Part shown: positions 33,343-45,147 of the stretch, piece after piece
Layout: every line of letters begins with the position of its first letter
Numbering within the stretch: the stretch's first letter is position 1
Source: Tetrapyrgos nigripes
Lineage: Eukaryota; Basidiomycota; Agaricomycetes; Agaricales; Campanellaceae
Direction: 5' to 3'
Length of the DNA stretch: 64,000 nt
Assembly: GCA_013368315.1 (NCBI GenBank)
Contig: JAACJM010000013.1
Span: forward strand, 124,001-188,000
Program-made: the position numbers and the translations under genes
The notes under the pieces: generated by a model
The model's database searches: none
Told to the model about the DNA's origin: nothing
The model's input: the letters and a program-made list of their open reading frames with translations, nothing else

Positions 33343-33604
33343 GACTGCAACAGATCAGACGCGTGACGTACACCTTGTCGGGCGTCAAACTTTCCTGAAA
33401 GCTGTCAGGGACGAGAGCAGAGGATAATATAAAGAGTATAGAAGGATTTTCTACTTTTCTACTGTAATACTATAAGTACAGGACCAGAAAACACGTAAAG
33501 AACATCACAAATACATAGCTTGATATACCAAGAAGAAGGATAACAAAGCGGCGTGTCACTACGATTAAAGGTTTTCATAAGGGGCAATTAAAGTCGTAAA
33601 AGTT

Positions 33605-35536
33605 CTAGAACGATCTTCTTTTAACATCCTCCTCTTCATATTCGTTTGGAGGCGTTGATGAACCAGATGCACCCGACTCAGAGTCAGCTGCCTTAACAGG
33701 ATTTGGTTTGTCGAAGAGAGCAGCAACTTGCTCCATGGTGCGTCCCCTGATCATGGCATGAGTAAGAGTTAGAAAGGACAAGTAGGTGAACACATACTTG
33801 GTTTCAATGAATAGCTTCAGGACGAGGAAGATCAAGATAACATTGACGCAGACACTGAGCAAGAAGTACTTCCACTGAAAAAGATATACATCAGTTCTGA
33901 GATCACTGAATGGAGATTCAGACAGGAAAACTTACTCGAGCGTTTTCCAAAGCAATAGGGTTGACGAAGAGTTGCAAAGAAAGCAAAACGTATTGAGTGA
34001 ATTCGAAGAAAGCCAATGCCTTGGCTCGAATTGAAAATGGTAGAATTTCAGCAGTGTACGAGTGCATCAGCAAGTTCCATGCCATGGCGGAAGAACCGTG
34101 TTGGAGGAAAAGCATAGCGACGAAAGCGTAACCCAGTTCCTTGGAAGTGTTGATACCAGCATCATAGACGGCAGCCAAAGCAGTGATAATGATCACGAAA
34201 ATCGTAACCAAAACTGTCGAAGTAATCCAGAGGGGCCGACGGCCAAATTTGTTGACATAAAGAGCGGCAGTGGCGGAAGTAAAGAAGCTCCAGACTGCCA
34301 TAACACCGTTGACGATGGCTGCAAGCAAGCAAGCATATCAGGAAAGGACGATAGTCGCAGAAGATACAGACACTTACAGATTTGTTGCGGGTCAGTAACA
34401 CCGACAAGGCCAAGCATGGGAGTCATGTATGATCCAATAGACACGGAACCGTTCAACATCGTTCCGGCAGCGATGATCATAATGACGGCAAGACGTTTAC
34501 GGTTACCAGGTGTAGCAAACAAACTCGACCAAGAGGTTTGTTTTGCCTCCTTGTCTCTCTCTACGTAAGACGTGATTTCCAGTAATTCATTTCTAACCAA
34601 TTCATCATCCTTGTCGCCATTAGCGTGGAGCTCGGCGAGTACATTGAGAGCTTCTTCGTTTCGCCCTTGGCTGATGAGCCATCGAGGAGACTCGGGACAC
34701 CTGATGGATGCAAGGAGAAGGGTGGTTGGGAACATGATCTGAAGCAAAACTGGGAGCCTCCATGACCAGTTGGAATCCCAGTGGAGTGTTCCGAAGGCGA
34801 TCCAAGCTGAGAGCGAGGTTCCAACGTAGTAAATGCAACCATTAAAAGTGGTGACGATGCTGTATGGATAGGTCAAGTTAAAATGTGATTTTTCCGTCGG
34901 AGAGCGTCTCTCTTACCCGCGAATTCGAGGATGTGCGAGTTCTGCAATCAAGCATATGCATGGCACATACATGAGTTCCGCAGATGCACCAGTAAGCACA
35001 CGGCCGACAACAAACATGGGTTCATTCTGGGAGAAAGCCCCAAGAAGAGAACCAACAGCCTGCGATCACATTAGAATACAATCACGTTAAATCTTCCGGT
35101 GTACATACCAGAATACTACTGCCTAGAACGATGGTCCGTATACGTCCCAGATAGTCAGTCAACATCGAAATGATAGGTGCAATACTGAGAACGGATTCAG
35201 TACCAGCTTGTGGAAAGAATAGTTGCAACGCACATGATGACTGGGAACGCAGAAGCAGCAAGAATGGCTCCCAGATGGTTTCCTGTCGGGTTACCGAAAT
35301 ATTCTCTCCATCTGGGAAGAGTTTGCAATACGTTGATAAGGTTGAATGCAAACCCTAGCTGGAACCTAAGCAGATATGAGACGGTGCAAGATGGACGTCC
35401 ACTGAAGCACGTACAGTCCACAGTATAGCACGACACACCAACCCACATTCTTCCTCAAACCTGGATCCTTCCACCAGTCGTTGTGAGTATTGTTGCTCCA
35501 GTCCTTGTAGGTTCCTTTAGGTCCAACGGGCGACAT
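33605..35536 (-). CDS. MFS sugar transporter (lactose permease-like)
   Basis: Twelve-helix major facilitator of the fungal sugar porter family, plasma membrane. The start is MSPVGPKGTYKDWSNNTHND. Visible blocks: LTDYLGRIRTIVLGSSIL (the D-x-x-GR loop 2-3 motif), GASAELMYVPCICLIAELAH with HPRIRG at the next exon, CPESPRWLISQGRNEEALNV (PESPR), and NKFGRRPLWITSTVLVTIF (the second GRR motif). SYTAEILPFSIRAKALAFFE is the conserved sugar-porter end of helix 10. The C-terminal tail is hydrophilic (GASGSSTPPNEYEEED). About eight introns. It resembles the LAC12/STL-like branch of transporters that lack an assigned substrate. A TTTAAATA element at 35594-35601 lies about 60 nt upstream of the start. Confidence 0.9.
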
Positions 35537-36751
35537 GGTGCTGTATCTGAGTGGGGGACTCGAGGAGTGAGAATTAAGATGCGTTAACTAGAGGTATTTA
35601 AACTCTAGTAGGTGGCGTGCCTGCAAACGCTCGTGCCTGAGGGGACAAGGGGGAAAAGATCAACACTAGGGACTGAGCACCGCACCAAACCATTAAAATA
35701 CATGATGTTTCTGTTTAAACGGCCGAAAATGTCAGCGCCTCCACCGCGGTTAGGACATAATATTACTTTCGGAGAAGGAGTACAGGTGGTGCCCGCTCAT
35801 GTGTCCAGTCATTAAACCCGATTCGAGCAAATAAGTCCCACTGCAGCAGCCCAAATCTCTCACCTCTCCACGAGTGACAAGGTATCTCTTTTTAGTTGAA
35901 TCCAGATAGTAAATGGCAGAAGGAATGAACCAATATTAGTTCGATGAAAGCCAGCTTGGTGGCAAACATGCGGCGGGGCAATTCAATTGCGGCCGCACAT
36001 TTAGACCGACGCTGCGACGCATTTGCGTAGATCAGTAGGCGGGTGAATCGGGTAATGGCGGATCGGCCCGAGTCACCTTAGCAGTCTTTTCTGGGCCTCC
36101 GGTACCGAGAGCTATGAGGAGTTTAGCACATAGAAAGACCACGAATCGCTTCAGGGCTATCGGACGGAATAATGATGATGCAGGATGATTTGAGATTTTA
36201 CATGCGTACCCAGGCGTACCCTCATTACTAACTGCACGGAGACCTCCAATGATCAGCAAAGGAAGCTTGGAAGTTGCTTGAAAGTTTAAATTTGGAATCA
36301 GTCAATGCCAAATCAGGTAAGACATACACAAGCAGCATACACAAGCAACGAGTTGCTTACTGAGTATTGCTTCGAAACACATGCTTTGGGTGGTGCTTTT
36401 GGTGAGAGATGAGAGTCATTCACCGGTACTAGTGTGAGCATGTACGCAATCACCGAGGTATCTGCTTCGATACACACCCTTGGGTGGTGCTGAGTTTTTG
36501 GTGAGAAATGACAATCGTCGTCATCCAGTGGCGTGGATGTGGTTTCTCAAGCATACTAATTTGGTCCTCGGGGACTGGAGCAAGACTAGACGGTAGAGAT
36601 CCAATATTGTCTGGGGATCTTCTGTTTAAATTCTATAGATTCGGAGCTGTATTGTAAACAATTAACGCGATGTAGTATACTTTCCGCGGAAGCGAAGGTG
36701 GATATCTAGAGCTGTGAGGTATCTGCCGGTTCTCTTTGCGGTCTAGAGTTT
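35537..36751. other. 1.2-kb intergenic region with an imperfect direct repeat
   Basis: Between the transporter and PET127 I find no supportable gene; the minus-strand frame at 36032-36259 has no domain and poor composition. It contains GCAATTCAATTGC (near 35977), a NotI-type GCGGCCGC, and the direct repeat listed separately. Confidence 0.5.
36361..36520. repeat. imperfect direct repeat, offset about 94 bp
   Basis: Two copies share TTGGGTGGTGC and TTTTGGTGAGA, beginning near TATTGCTTCGAAACACATGC and TATCTGCTTCGATACACACC. Identity is about 80 percent by eye. No coding frame runs through it. Confidence 0.6.
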
Positions 36752-39700
36752 TTAGGTATGCTGGGAGTGCGGTTCAGTGGCGAGGCTCGTGGAGGGTCGA
36801 GTTGATGAAGGCTCTTCGATTTCCACAGGCGCTTGGTGTGCTTGTTCAGGTAATCGTACTCGCTCTTCTGCAAAACCTTCCTGGACGCTCTCAGATAGCC
36901 CTTCCTTCGAGTCTTCGGAAGGTTTTTCATTGGAGCGAGGAGAGAGATCTGTCTTCACCGATAACGAGTCATCAGTCGCAAATAAGGCTTCTTCCCCTTC
37001 TACAGGCTGGTCTGCAAGTGCTGTGGCAGTAACATCACCGTGTAGTGAGGCAGGTCGTGAAGGGTCGCCTGACAGACTACGAGGCTCTTCCAATGGCTTC
37101 ACGATCGTGTCTATCGTTTCGAACCCCGTGGATTTTTGGAGTGTGCAAGCAGTTCCATCTGCCTCACCTTTTTTGCTGCTGTCTGTGGTCGTTCCAACTT
37201 GTGAGGGCTGCGGTGATGAGTCGATTCGTGAAAGTAGGGAGGCAAGTTGGAGTTTCATTTCTGCAGCTTGGCCAGCTGCATCTTCAACTCCGTCAATTTC
37301 AGATCATACAGCAGCATTTGCAATCCTCACCTTGTTCCACACTGTTGTCTGTCTTCATTTCATCTTCCTCCAATTTCTGCTCTTTCCCTTCCTTGTGTCG
37401 CTTCTGCAATGCCTCGAGTTTCTTCTTGTTCTTCAAGTCTTCCTCGTACATCTGCAGCAAGGTATCAAGTTCATTTTCCTCCCAAGGGACCTCCCCTACA
37501 CCCAGCTGGAGTTTCGGTTTGCCTCTCTCTTCTGACGCCCTCTGTATAGACAGCTCCCTTCCTCGCCTCGCTAAGTTCCGATAGTGCTCAATTCGCTCAT
37601 CTGCTGGCTGGAAATTCTCTTCGAAGAAAGAATCCGGTTTCCGAACAGCACTCGTGGAGATATCAACCTCAATTTCAGCCCCATCCTCTGTCACTGTAGT
37701 GGCTTTCTGAGCCTCGCCATCAATAGGTGGCACCCCAGGTTGGATACCCAAAGACCTGACAGCTCTGCGTTGATTCTCGTCTATACCACGAGCAAAGTCA
37801 ACACCTTCCCACCAGGCTCGGATCGTTTCGCTATTGACGCCCTCGGGGAACTGGTATGCACGATACTGTCTTCCCTGGGCTGCAAGTAGATCGTTACGAA
37901 TGATCTGTTCTCGTTCAGGACCACCAGTCAGGTGCATGACAGACCAATGTACAGTCCCTAGTTTACATCGATAATTAACCGCGTGTTAAAAAAAACGAAA
38001 CCAGAGAAAAAACGTACAAGGTTTCGTCATGTCCTCTACAGCCAGGTATGCCTTACTGGGTCTATTGCCGGAGAAACTGTTGGCAGAGACAACGAGTTGC
38101 TTGATTGGACGTGATTCATCGACTAATTCCGTACTCTCTTCCACACTCGTGTTCGCCACTGCCGTTGTCGTAGCTTCTTTTTGCTCTTGGACCCGCGGTG
38201 CCATTGTAGGCGGATCAGAAACGGGCAACGTCTCTGTAGATTTTTCCGCATTCCCCGGTATCCAATGTAGAGGTTCGACCCATATATTCATTTCACGAGA
38301 GCCCTCCTCAGTCTCAATTGTACATCGGACAGACTAAAGGGGCATGGAGGGCATGAGGACCTGTCAAGCGAAAAAAGCGCTGGAAAAAAACGCACCTGCC
38401 CAGGAAAACACGACACAATCTCCTCCGATACAACTTCCATGAGTTTGACACACTTTTGGAAGACTCTGTCGCCGGCTCCTGGCTGCGACCCGAACAGACG
38501 AGCATCCATCTCTTCGAGTGGTACATATTGGAAACCGAACATGCGTTCCGTGTTATGATATGCCACCAGAACCCCGTCCATGTTTCCGATACGGACTTGG
38601 AAGCTAGATGTCGACATCAGTTCTGTCAACTAGGAAAAAGCTCTGATGAATGTACATGCCTGTACTTCAAGAAGGCCGAGCGAATGAGGTCGTAATATTC
38701 CCTTTCAAAGCTTTCCAGTAGTCCATGCTGCTTCTGGATGAGATAACCAGAATTCTCGCCATAGTTAAGCAGGTCCATGCGTATAGGAAGACAAGCGCGC
38801 GTCTTGATGTCAAAAACACCGGTACCGGGTAGACGAGTGTCTACGCAATCGAGCTGCGAACGCATCACAAACTTGTCCGACTACATTGGCGAATCGTCAG
38901 ACACTCAGGACAGGTGAAACGTGGAAGTAACCCAGACCTTGGAATATCTATAAGCTTCCCTGTTCGGGTCCTCAAGAGCCTCTGCCAGAGTCGGATGTGA
39001 ACGTAAGTACGTTATGAACTCTTCTGAAGACATCGTCAAGTATTTCTCAAGCAGCGTCCCCTAAATTCGGGCGTCAGAAAGTTGTTTTGTAATGCGTACT
39101 ACAAGATGTCCTACCATCCAGGTTAGGATATTCTTATCGACATCGTCGCTCTTTCTTGGATCCGAGTCAATGGCATACACACCGTCCTTGTAGTTGAATA
39201 TGATAGAGGCAGGCATCCGTTGTCCTGGAGTGAAGTTCACCGGCTGAAGCAACGTCAGTGATAAAAGTACACGAAATGGCAATAACAACTCACTTCTTTT
39301 TTGAAGGCAAGACTGAGAGGGGAGATATCTACACGTCTATCGGCGGAAATTAGGAAATATATCTGACTGAGTAACCCAGACAGAGAAGATGTTGAGCCAG
39401 AAAACTTCTTCTGTTCGCGTTTTGTCAACGTCCGCAAGTCCTTTGAAGAGAATTAGTGGGTCATACACAGTATAGGGCCTTCAAAACCTACCTCGTCTCG
39501 GGAACTTTTGACGAATCCGGTAAGTTTTTCAAAAGCAAAATCGACTACTTTGGGTATAATTTCGAGAGCAGGTGAGAAGTTGTATACACCAGACCGAGGA
39601 TCTCTCAGCCAGTGGACTCCAGAGCTACCAGAAATAAGATTTCAGAGCGGTGAAACACTGACAACACCGACACTCACTTGAAAAGCACGCGTTCTAGTCC

Positions 39701-40331
39701 ATGAGAGAGCTTGGCTATTGGATTCTGCTTTGTCGGAGGCGTTAAATCTGAAGAAGCGTCAAAAATGACCGAGACGTAGTAACATCCAGCAGACCTTCAA
39801 GGACGGGTTTCGCGACATCCTCAACTAAGCCTTCAAGCTTGCGGCTGTAACGAATCTTGGGTTTGAGTTCTGGGATGCAAATTCATTGAATAGCTCGACG
39901 AGAGGCAAACTGAGGGACCTACGGTCTTCACCCCAATCATTCTTCCAGTTTTCCTTTGGCCAACTGTTATTAATACCAGCTGCTTTCCTTTTGTGTTCCT
40001 TCCTCTTTTGTCTCTTCGCTTTCCTCTTGCGCTGCTTCTCCACCACAGGATCGACGTTGGCTGCTTCAACCAACGCGTTCTTAACGTGATTCACGATGTC
40101 TTGTCCATCCTTTTCCGCTTTCTGTCTAGCAGCTTGAACAGCTGCTAATGCACTCTGATCAAAATCTCGTTTGTGTTTCTTCGGGCGTTTGAGGGGTGGT
40201 TTTGTGACGAAAATCGACTCGTAGAGAGGACCGGCATCGTCGGGTCCTGGCTGAGAAGCAGTTGAGTTTGAGCGGACTAGAATGCGAGCAGGAAGGCGTA
40301 GTCTCGAACAAACATGAAGGCACCGTTGCAT
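36752..40331 (-). CDS. PET127: PET127-like mitochondrial RNA-processing protein
   Basis: The start MQRCLHVCSRLRLPARILVR is a mitochondrial presequence (ATG at 40331; 40373 also in frame). A very basic segment follows (KQRKRKAKRQKRKEHKRKAA). The conserved PET127 core is spread over many exons: SSGVHWLRDPRSGVYNFSP, KKFSGSTSSLSGLLSQIYFL, TPGQRMPASIIFNYKDGVYA, LDCVDTRLPGTGVFDIKTRA and GENSGYLIQKQHGLLESFER, then FQVRIGNMDGVLVAYHNTER. PET127 is assigned to the PD-(D/E)XK fold and acts in 5' processing and decay of mitochondrial RNA; FDIK matches the D-x-K part of that motif. The C-terminus is a long acidic, Glu/Lys coiled-coil and Ser-rich extension, longer than the yeast protein. The last intron (37299 region) is needed to leave the cysteine-rich false end. 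Head-to-head with ARL8. Confidence 0.88.
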
Positions 40332-40445
40332 CTGAGTTCTCGGAAACTCAGACGGAAACTGCCCGCAAAGCAAAAATATTGATGTCTCGTGACCTTTGAC
40401 GTCGTTTCAAGTTCCCCATTCTCCTTCAACCTTGTCAAGAACACT
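40332..40445. promoter_or_regulatory. 114-bp bidirectional promoter PET127 / ARL8
   Basis: The divergent start codons are 114 bp apart. Contains GTGACCTTTGACGTCGTTTC, with a TGACGTC half-CRE-like site. No TATA box. Confidence 0.45.
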
Positions 40446-41595
40446 ATGGCAGGACTATTCGCTTCTTTCTTTCAATGGATCTCAGCGTATGTTCATCTTG
40501 CTCACAAAAAGGAGCGTTCTCAGTTTTCTTTCAGACTCTTTTTCTCTAAAGCAGCCGAACTAGCAGTCATTGGCTTGCAGGTTCCGTAAATGTACCATAT
40601 CCCGTCATTCAACCAAACTGAAATATGTTGTCAAGGCTTCTGGAAAAACGTCTTTCGTTAATGTTATTGGTTCTGGTCAGGTATGTTGACCTCAGAGCGC
40701 GCCTTGCTATCCATTTTTGCGACGTTGAATTGCTAAAACTCGGGTCCCAGTGGAGCGAAGAGGTGGTGCCCACAGTCGCGTTCAACTTTCGCAAGGTGAG
40801 AAAGGGAAATGTGACCTTGAAGATATGGGATGTTGCTGGTGTGTAATCCTCCACTATCGTCGCTGTCTCCTAATCATGCTGCTCTAGGCCAGCCCAAATT
40901 CCGATCTATGTGGGAGCGATACTGTAACGGCGTAGACGCTATTGTGTGAGTCCCCTGACTGCGTACCTGAGTTCTATTACTGAGCTTTTCTTTCTAGATT
41001 TGTGGTGGACTCGTCAGACGTATGTTGACACCGTGCTTGCATCCTATCTATTCTGAGTTTGGTATTTCAAATAATTTGCAGAAAGAGAAATTCAACGCCG
41101 CCCGTTTTGAACTACATCAATTACTCGCACAGCCAAGTCTTATCGGGGTCCCGCTTCTTGTGGTATGTGTTTTCATGTCCGTGGACTCCGCCGCTGATGT
41201 GCGAGTGCTATAGCTTGGCAACAAGAATGATATTGAAGGACATGCCCCTGTGAAGGAACTCATACCAGCCCTGTGAGTTGGACAGTTCTTTCTGTCTCGA
41301 GTGCTCACTCATCTCTTTCCAGACAATTGGACAAAATCAATGACCGTCCCGTTTCAGTGAGTGCTTGATTCTACTGCGTTTTGTGAGACAGCTGGCTGAC
41401 GTGGTTGCGATTCTAGTGTTATTCTGTACGTCCATGCAATGCTTGTCATCGTGCTGGTACTAACTTCACTTCAGTGTTCCATGAAATCACAGCATAACCT
41501 GTACGTCGATCCTGCACTCCCTTACCTTTCCTGGGTCGCTGACGATGTTATATAGCGATATTGTCATGAAGTGGCTTTCGGACAGAAGTCGCTGA
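40446..41595 (+). CDS. ARL8: ARL8-type small GTPase
   Basis: ADP-ribosylation-factor-like GTPase of the ARL8 class, which acts on lysosome/vacuole and endosome membrane positioning. The start [13 protein letters not shown] is the N-terminal amphipathic helix. G1 is split by an intron, [16 protein letters not shown] (GLQASGKT); switch I follows in [39 protein letters not shown] holds G3 (DVAGQ). [25 protein letters not shown] (G4 NKND) and [19 protein letters not shown] (G5) follow, ending SDRSR. All nucleotide-binding motifs are intact. There are nine or ten very short exons and about 185 residues, normal for the family. Convergent with the SCOC-like gene, 191 bp away. Confidence 0.93.
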
Positions 41596-41786
41596 ATATG
41601 GGTCTAAGTGTCAGCTACTGCCAGTCGACTCTACACGGGCGCTCTGCGCCAGACTACAACTACATGTGGATTTATTGTATCATACCTTTTCAGTATATTG
41701 AAGCGAGCTTTGTTACTTTATTCTCTTTCTCTCTTATAAGTACTTATCTCAATGCATATAGGAACCCTATATTTATGATACTATCC

Positions 41787-42158
41787 TTACTGCCCTCTCC
41801 TTTTTGCCATCTGCACGGTCAGGTTATCAATGTACATTTGCAGCGTCTGGTTGCCTGAAGTAAGCTTATCGACTTCTTTTTGGACTGTGTGCACGCGGTT
41901 AAACAGGACTGGGGGGTTGAAAAGAGAGCATCCTCAGGATGAGTAAACGTCGTGTCTTGTACAAACACACCTTTCAAGTCTTCTTGAGCCGCTACTATTT
42001 CCCTGCGATCCAATCTCAGAAGAGGCAAAGAAAAGAGAACCCAAGAGAACATACTTGAGCACTTGTTCCTTTTTCAAAGCTTCTGTTACAATATCACTGG
42101 CCTGCGGCTCTGCAGGAATAGCCCAAGCTGAAGGCTCGTCGAAAGCACCAAATGACAT
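41787..42158 (-). CDS. SCOC-like short coiled-coil protein
   Basis: Three exons give about 86 residues. MSFGAFDEPSAWAIPAEPQA joins over a 52-nt intron after VLK to EIVAAQEDLK, and over a second to VLFNRVHTVQKEVDKLTSGN then QTLQMYIDNLTVQMAKRRGQ. The heptad pattern and the SGNQTLQMYIDNL block match the SCOC family (DUF2205), a Golgi/endosomal coiled coil that binds ARL-family GTPases. Its neighbours are ARL8 (convergent) and RPN13 (divergent, 140 bp). The gene is easily missed because no exon reaches 60 codons without reading into introns. Splice phases agree at both joins. Confidence 0.78.
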
Positions 42159-42298
42159 TGTTGTGGTCGCTCAGAGAGGGGCAATGATTTCATGAAAGTG
42201 ATATGTATTGCAAAGCCTTTCAAACCAAACACTCGCGCTGACGCGTCGCGTCCACCTCGAGGCTCACTTCTTCTTACTCACACCTCGTCTATACCATC
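42159..42298. promoter_or_regulatory. 140-bp bidirectional promoter SCOC-like / RPN13
   Basis: Contains CACTCGCGCTGACGCGTCGC near 42231-42250 and a pyrimidine-rich leader before the RPN13 ATG. No TATA box. Confidence 0.45.
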
Positions 42299-43521
42299 AT
42301 GGCAGACACAGAAACCCTACTAGCCTTCAAAGCCGGAAGAGCCTTCAGACGGGGAACTACCAACTTTGTCGACCCTAACCCAACCAAAGGAGCGATTCTT
42401 TTGACAATGGGAGAAGATGGATTGTTGCATTTTATGTGGAAAAACAGGACGAATGATCACGTTGAAGAAGTGCGCTCCGTATGGTTCCTGGTTGTTGAGC
42501 TGTTTCTGATGATATCACTTGGTAGGACTTGATTCTGTTTCCCTCCGACGCCAACTTTGTAAAAGTCACCCAGTCTTCTGGACGAATTTATGTTCTCAAG
42601 TTTTCCTCTTCGGATCAAAGACATTTCGTGGGTGGTTTTCTTTGTTTTTTTGGCTGGTTTATGTACTGAGTATTGTGTATCTAGTTCTGGCTACAGGTAT
42701 TTGCAAATCACTCCCATCAAGTTGTACCTATCTCACCTTCCATCCTCTTTTACAGGATGCTTCTTCTGCTAGAGACGACGAATTCGTAAACAACCTCAAC
42801 GGTTACCTCCAGGATCCAGAATACTCACCGGTTTGGAACTCAAGCTCTCAACAACCCCAGGCATCCACCTCTACTGGCTCTACTGGCTCCAAGTACGTCT
42901 ACTCCTCAACTTTACCTCAAGAGTCGATGTCTGAATTTTGCATCTCACATAGCTCCCAACTTCAACTCAACCCAGAACAACTTGCCCAACTCCAGGCTAT
43001 ACTTCAAGGTACAAGAGGCGCTTCCTCCCAAGCACCTGGTGAGTTTGTTGGACTGCCAAGCATGCACTTGTATATAACGCTATGGCTAATTGTATCCATC
43101 TGTATACAACAGAGCTATCCCTCTCAGACATCTTGACCCCAGCCAACGTCGCACCTCTATTCACCTCTCACCCCGAACTCATTCCTACTCTTTTCCCTCA
43201 CCTACCTCCTGATTTACCAACGCCTCCTTCTGCAGAGGCTTTACAGCGTATTATCAAGTATGTCACTTGTCCTTTATATTCGTCTTCGCCTTCTCTTGCC
43301 TGTACAGTTGCTGATGTTCTTTTCCTTGCAGTTCACCTCAATTCCGCGCTGCGGTGTCAAACATCGATCAAGCTTTGAGAACGGGATTGTTGGGTGGGCT
43401 AGTTACTAGCCTTGGTTTACCTGAAGAAGCGGGGACTGGGATTGAACCGTTCTTGAGGGCAATACAAGAACAGGCAGACAAGGAGCGTAGGGATTCGGGT
43501 GACCAGATGGACACAGACTAA
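42299..43521 (+). CDS. RPN13: proteasomal ubiquitin receptor RPN13 / ADRM1
   Basis: Subunit of the 19S proteasome cap that binds ubiquitin and recruits the deubiquitinase UCH37. The Pru domain is visible: LLAFKAGRAFRRGTTNFVDP, KGAILLTMGEDGLLHFMWKN, then over an intron DLILFPSDANFVKVTQSSGR and IYVLKFSSSDQRHF. A short exon gives DASSARDDEFVNNLNGYLQD. A Ser/Gln-rich linker leads to the DEUBAD domain: LSLSDILTPANVAPLFTSHP, ELIPTLFPHLPPDLPTPPSA, then after an intron SPQFRAAVSNIDQALRTGLL. It ends DSGDQMDTD. Six introns. Full length and normal layout; nothing missing. Confidence 0.93.
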
Positions 43522-43713
43522 ATCGTTTGTCACGGATATGCGTCGTAATGTGAACCACTTTTCTCAATTTGTACTCTCGAAACGGACGGCTCAACGACAA
43601 CCGAACGAGTAAAACAAGGCAAGATTGAGATAATGTAAGATTATAGACCATCAACATTAGTGTATACATGAAAGAACGCGAGACAATTTGCTGCCGCTCC
43701 TAGCATTGCTAGC

Positions 43714-45006
43714 TTATTCAATGACCTCTCCATCGTCCTCCTCTTCTTCCTTTCTCTTCTGTCGTCTCTCAAATGCTTTGATTTTCTTCTCAAGAGGCTT
43801 GTTGTCTTTACAGTCGGCGTAGGTGAAAGACTTGTTGCATCCTGCAGCAGGACACTTCTTAGCAGCCTTGGAGCCCATAAACATCTGCTTGAGAGCTTCC
43901 TTGGAGAAAGAGTGACCGCAGATTTCCCTGTGAGGAAGAAAATAAGGTAAGCACGGAACAGATGGTGAAGCAGAAGCTCGTACGAAGTGACTGGGTTCTG
44001 CAAGGGCAACAGGGTAATAGGACATTTGTAGTCCTGTGTGACACCTCCAATTTCGAGATCGTCGTCGTCGTCGCTGTCGTCACCATCCTCTGCAGAAGAA
44101 TGTTGAGTGTCATATATTCGGAAAACAGAACCATACTCACCTTTGGGAATGAAGTTGGTGACGGGAGGCATAGCCTCTCCAGGATGGTGGACTTCCTGAA
44201 AACAGAACACCCCAAGTCAAAGACGCGTCTGGCAACCAGCCAATATCACGTACGTATATATCGGTTTTGAACTGCTTGTAGAATTCATCCTTGGCGTATT
44301 TCTGACGTGAAGTCTTGTGCTCATACTTTTCTTTCTTCGCCTCGACGCCGGCTTCATATCTCTTGATCGGGTCGTCCTGGAAAAAGGTTCCAGTTCGACC
44401 GTAGCGAACAGACAAAGAAAGAAGCTTACAACTTGGTCGCCTTTGGCAATATCTTGAGTGATATCTTCAAGTGCTTCAGTGTGGAGCCGCATCTCGGCTT
44501 GAGTGTCGATGAAACCTTTCAGCAAGTTTTCCAACGTCAAAAGGCTCTGGGATACAGTCAGGAAAACACGCGAAGCAGTCAGGAGAAAAGCCTATCTACA
44601 CCTTCTGAGCAGTTTCATCATTTGTGGTATCTGCTAGAGCAGCCCCGACACTCCCGAACACTTTACCAAAGGGAGCAATCTTGTCTGCCACGGACGCCCA
44701 ATCTCTACCCAATCCATTGATTTTGTGAATGTCCTCTTTCCGAAGAGGTTGGTCAACAAAGTTGCTGACATCTATACGGTCACCGTCATAATCTTGATCT
44801 CCATCGGCAGGGGCGTTTGCAACCGCAATTGCGCGTCCTTTGCCTTTCTTGGAGGACGCGGTCCGTTTCGTTGGACGCGGCTGTTCGTCTTCGTCTTCCT
44901 CCTCGTCGACGTCGTCGCGAAGAGAACGCTGCGTGGACTGACCGTCCTCGACATCTGAGGAAGCTTGACGACGACGAGACTTTCGACGCGATGTTGCGGT
45001 GGGCAT
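43714..45006 (-). CDS. NSE2: SUMO E3 ligase NSE2 / MMS21 of the SMC5-6 complex
   Basis: The N-terminus MPTATSRRKSRRRQASSD is basic, then acidic. Helical coiled-coil segments that bind SMC5 follow (LENLLKGFIDTQAEMRLHTE, KRYEAGVEAKKEKYEHKTSR). The C-terminal SP-RING (zf-Nse) reads DYKCPITLLPLQNPVTS, then after an intron EICGHSFSKEALKQMFMGSK, KKCPAAGCNKSF. The C..C-H..C-C pattern is complete (CPIT, CGH, CPAAGC). It ends with a basic-acidic tail EEEEDDGEVIE. Five introns, about 330 residues. It functions in SUMOylation during DNA repair in the nucleus. Shares a 141-bp divergent promoter with mitochondrial uS12. Confidence 0.9.
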
Positions 45007-45147
45007 GACAGTGATTAGGAGAAAATTGAGTCAAAGGACGAGACGCGCTTGTACAAGTTCCGCGTTGTGTCACAGTGTGTGACAGCGTGACTGTGGGAAC
45101 AATCCATAGGCGCGCTGTTTCCAGTGACGAAAGTCCAGTGCTTTGCT
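45007..45147. promoter_or_regulatory. 141-bp bidirectional promoter NSE2 / uS12m
   Basis: Contains an interrupted inverted motif, GTGTCACAGTGTGTGACAG, around 45067-45085. No TATA box is seen in either direction. Confidence 0.45.

Noticed and set aside
36032..36259. Minus-strand 75-residue frame in the transporter-PET127 spacer
   Set aside because: No domain, no splice partners and no homologous feel; chance.
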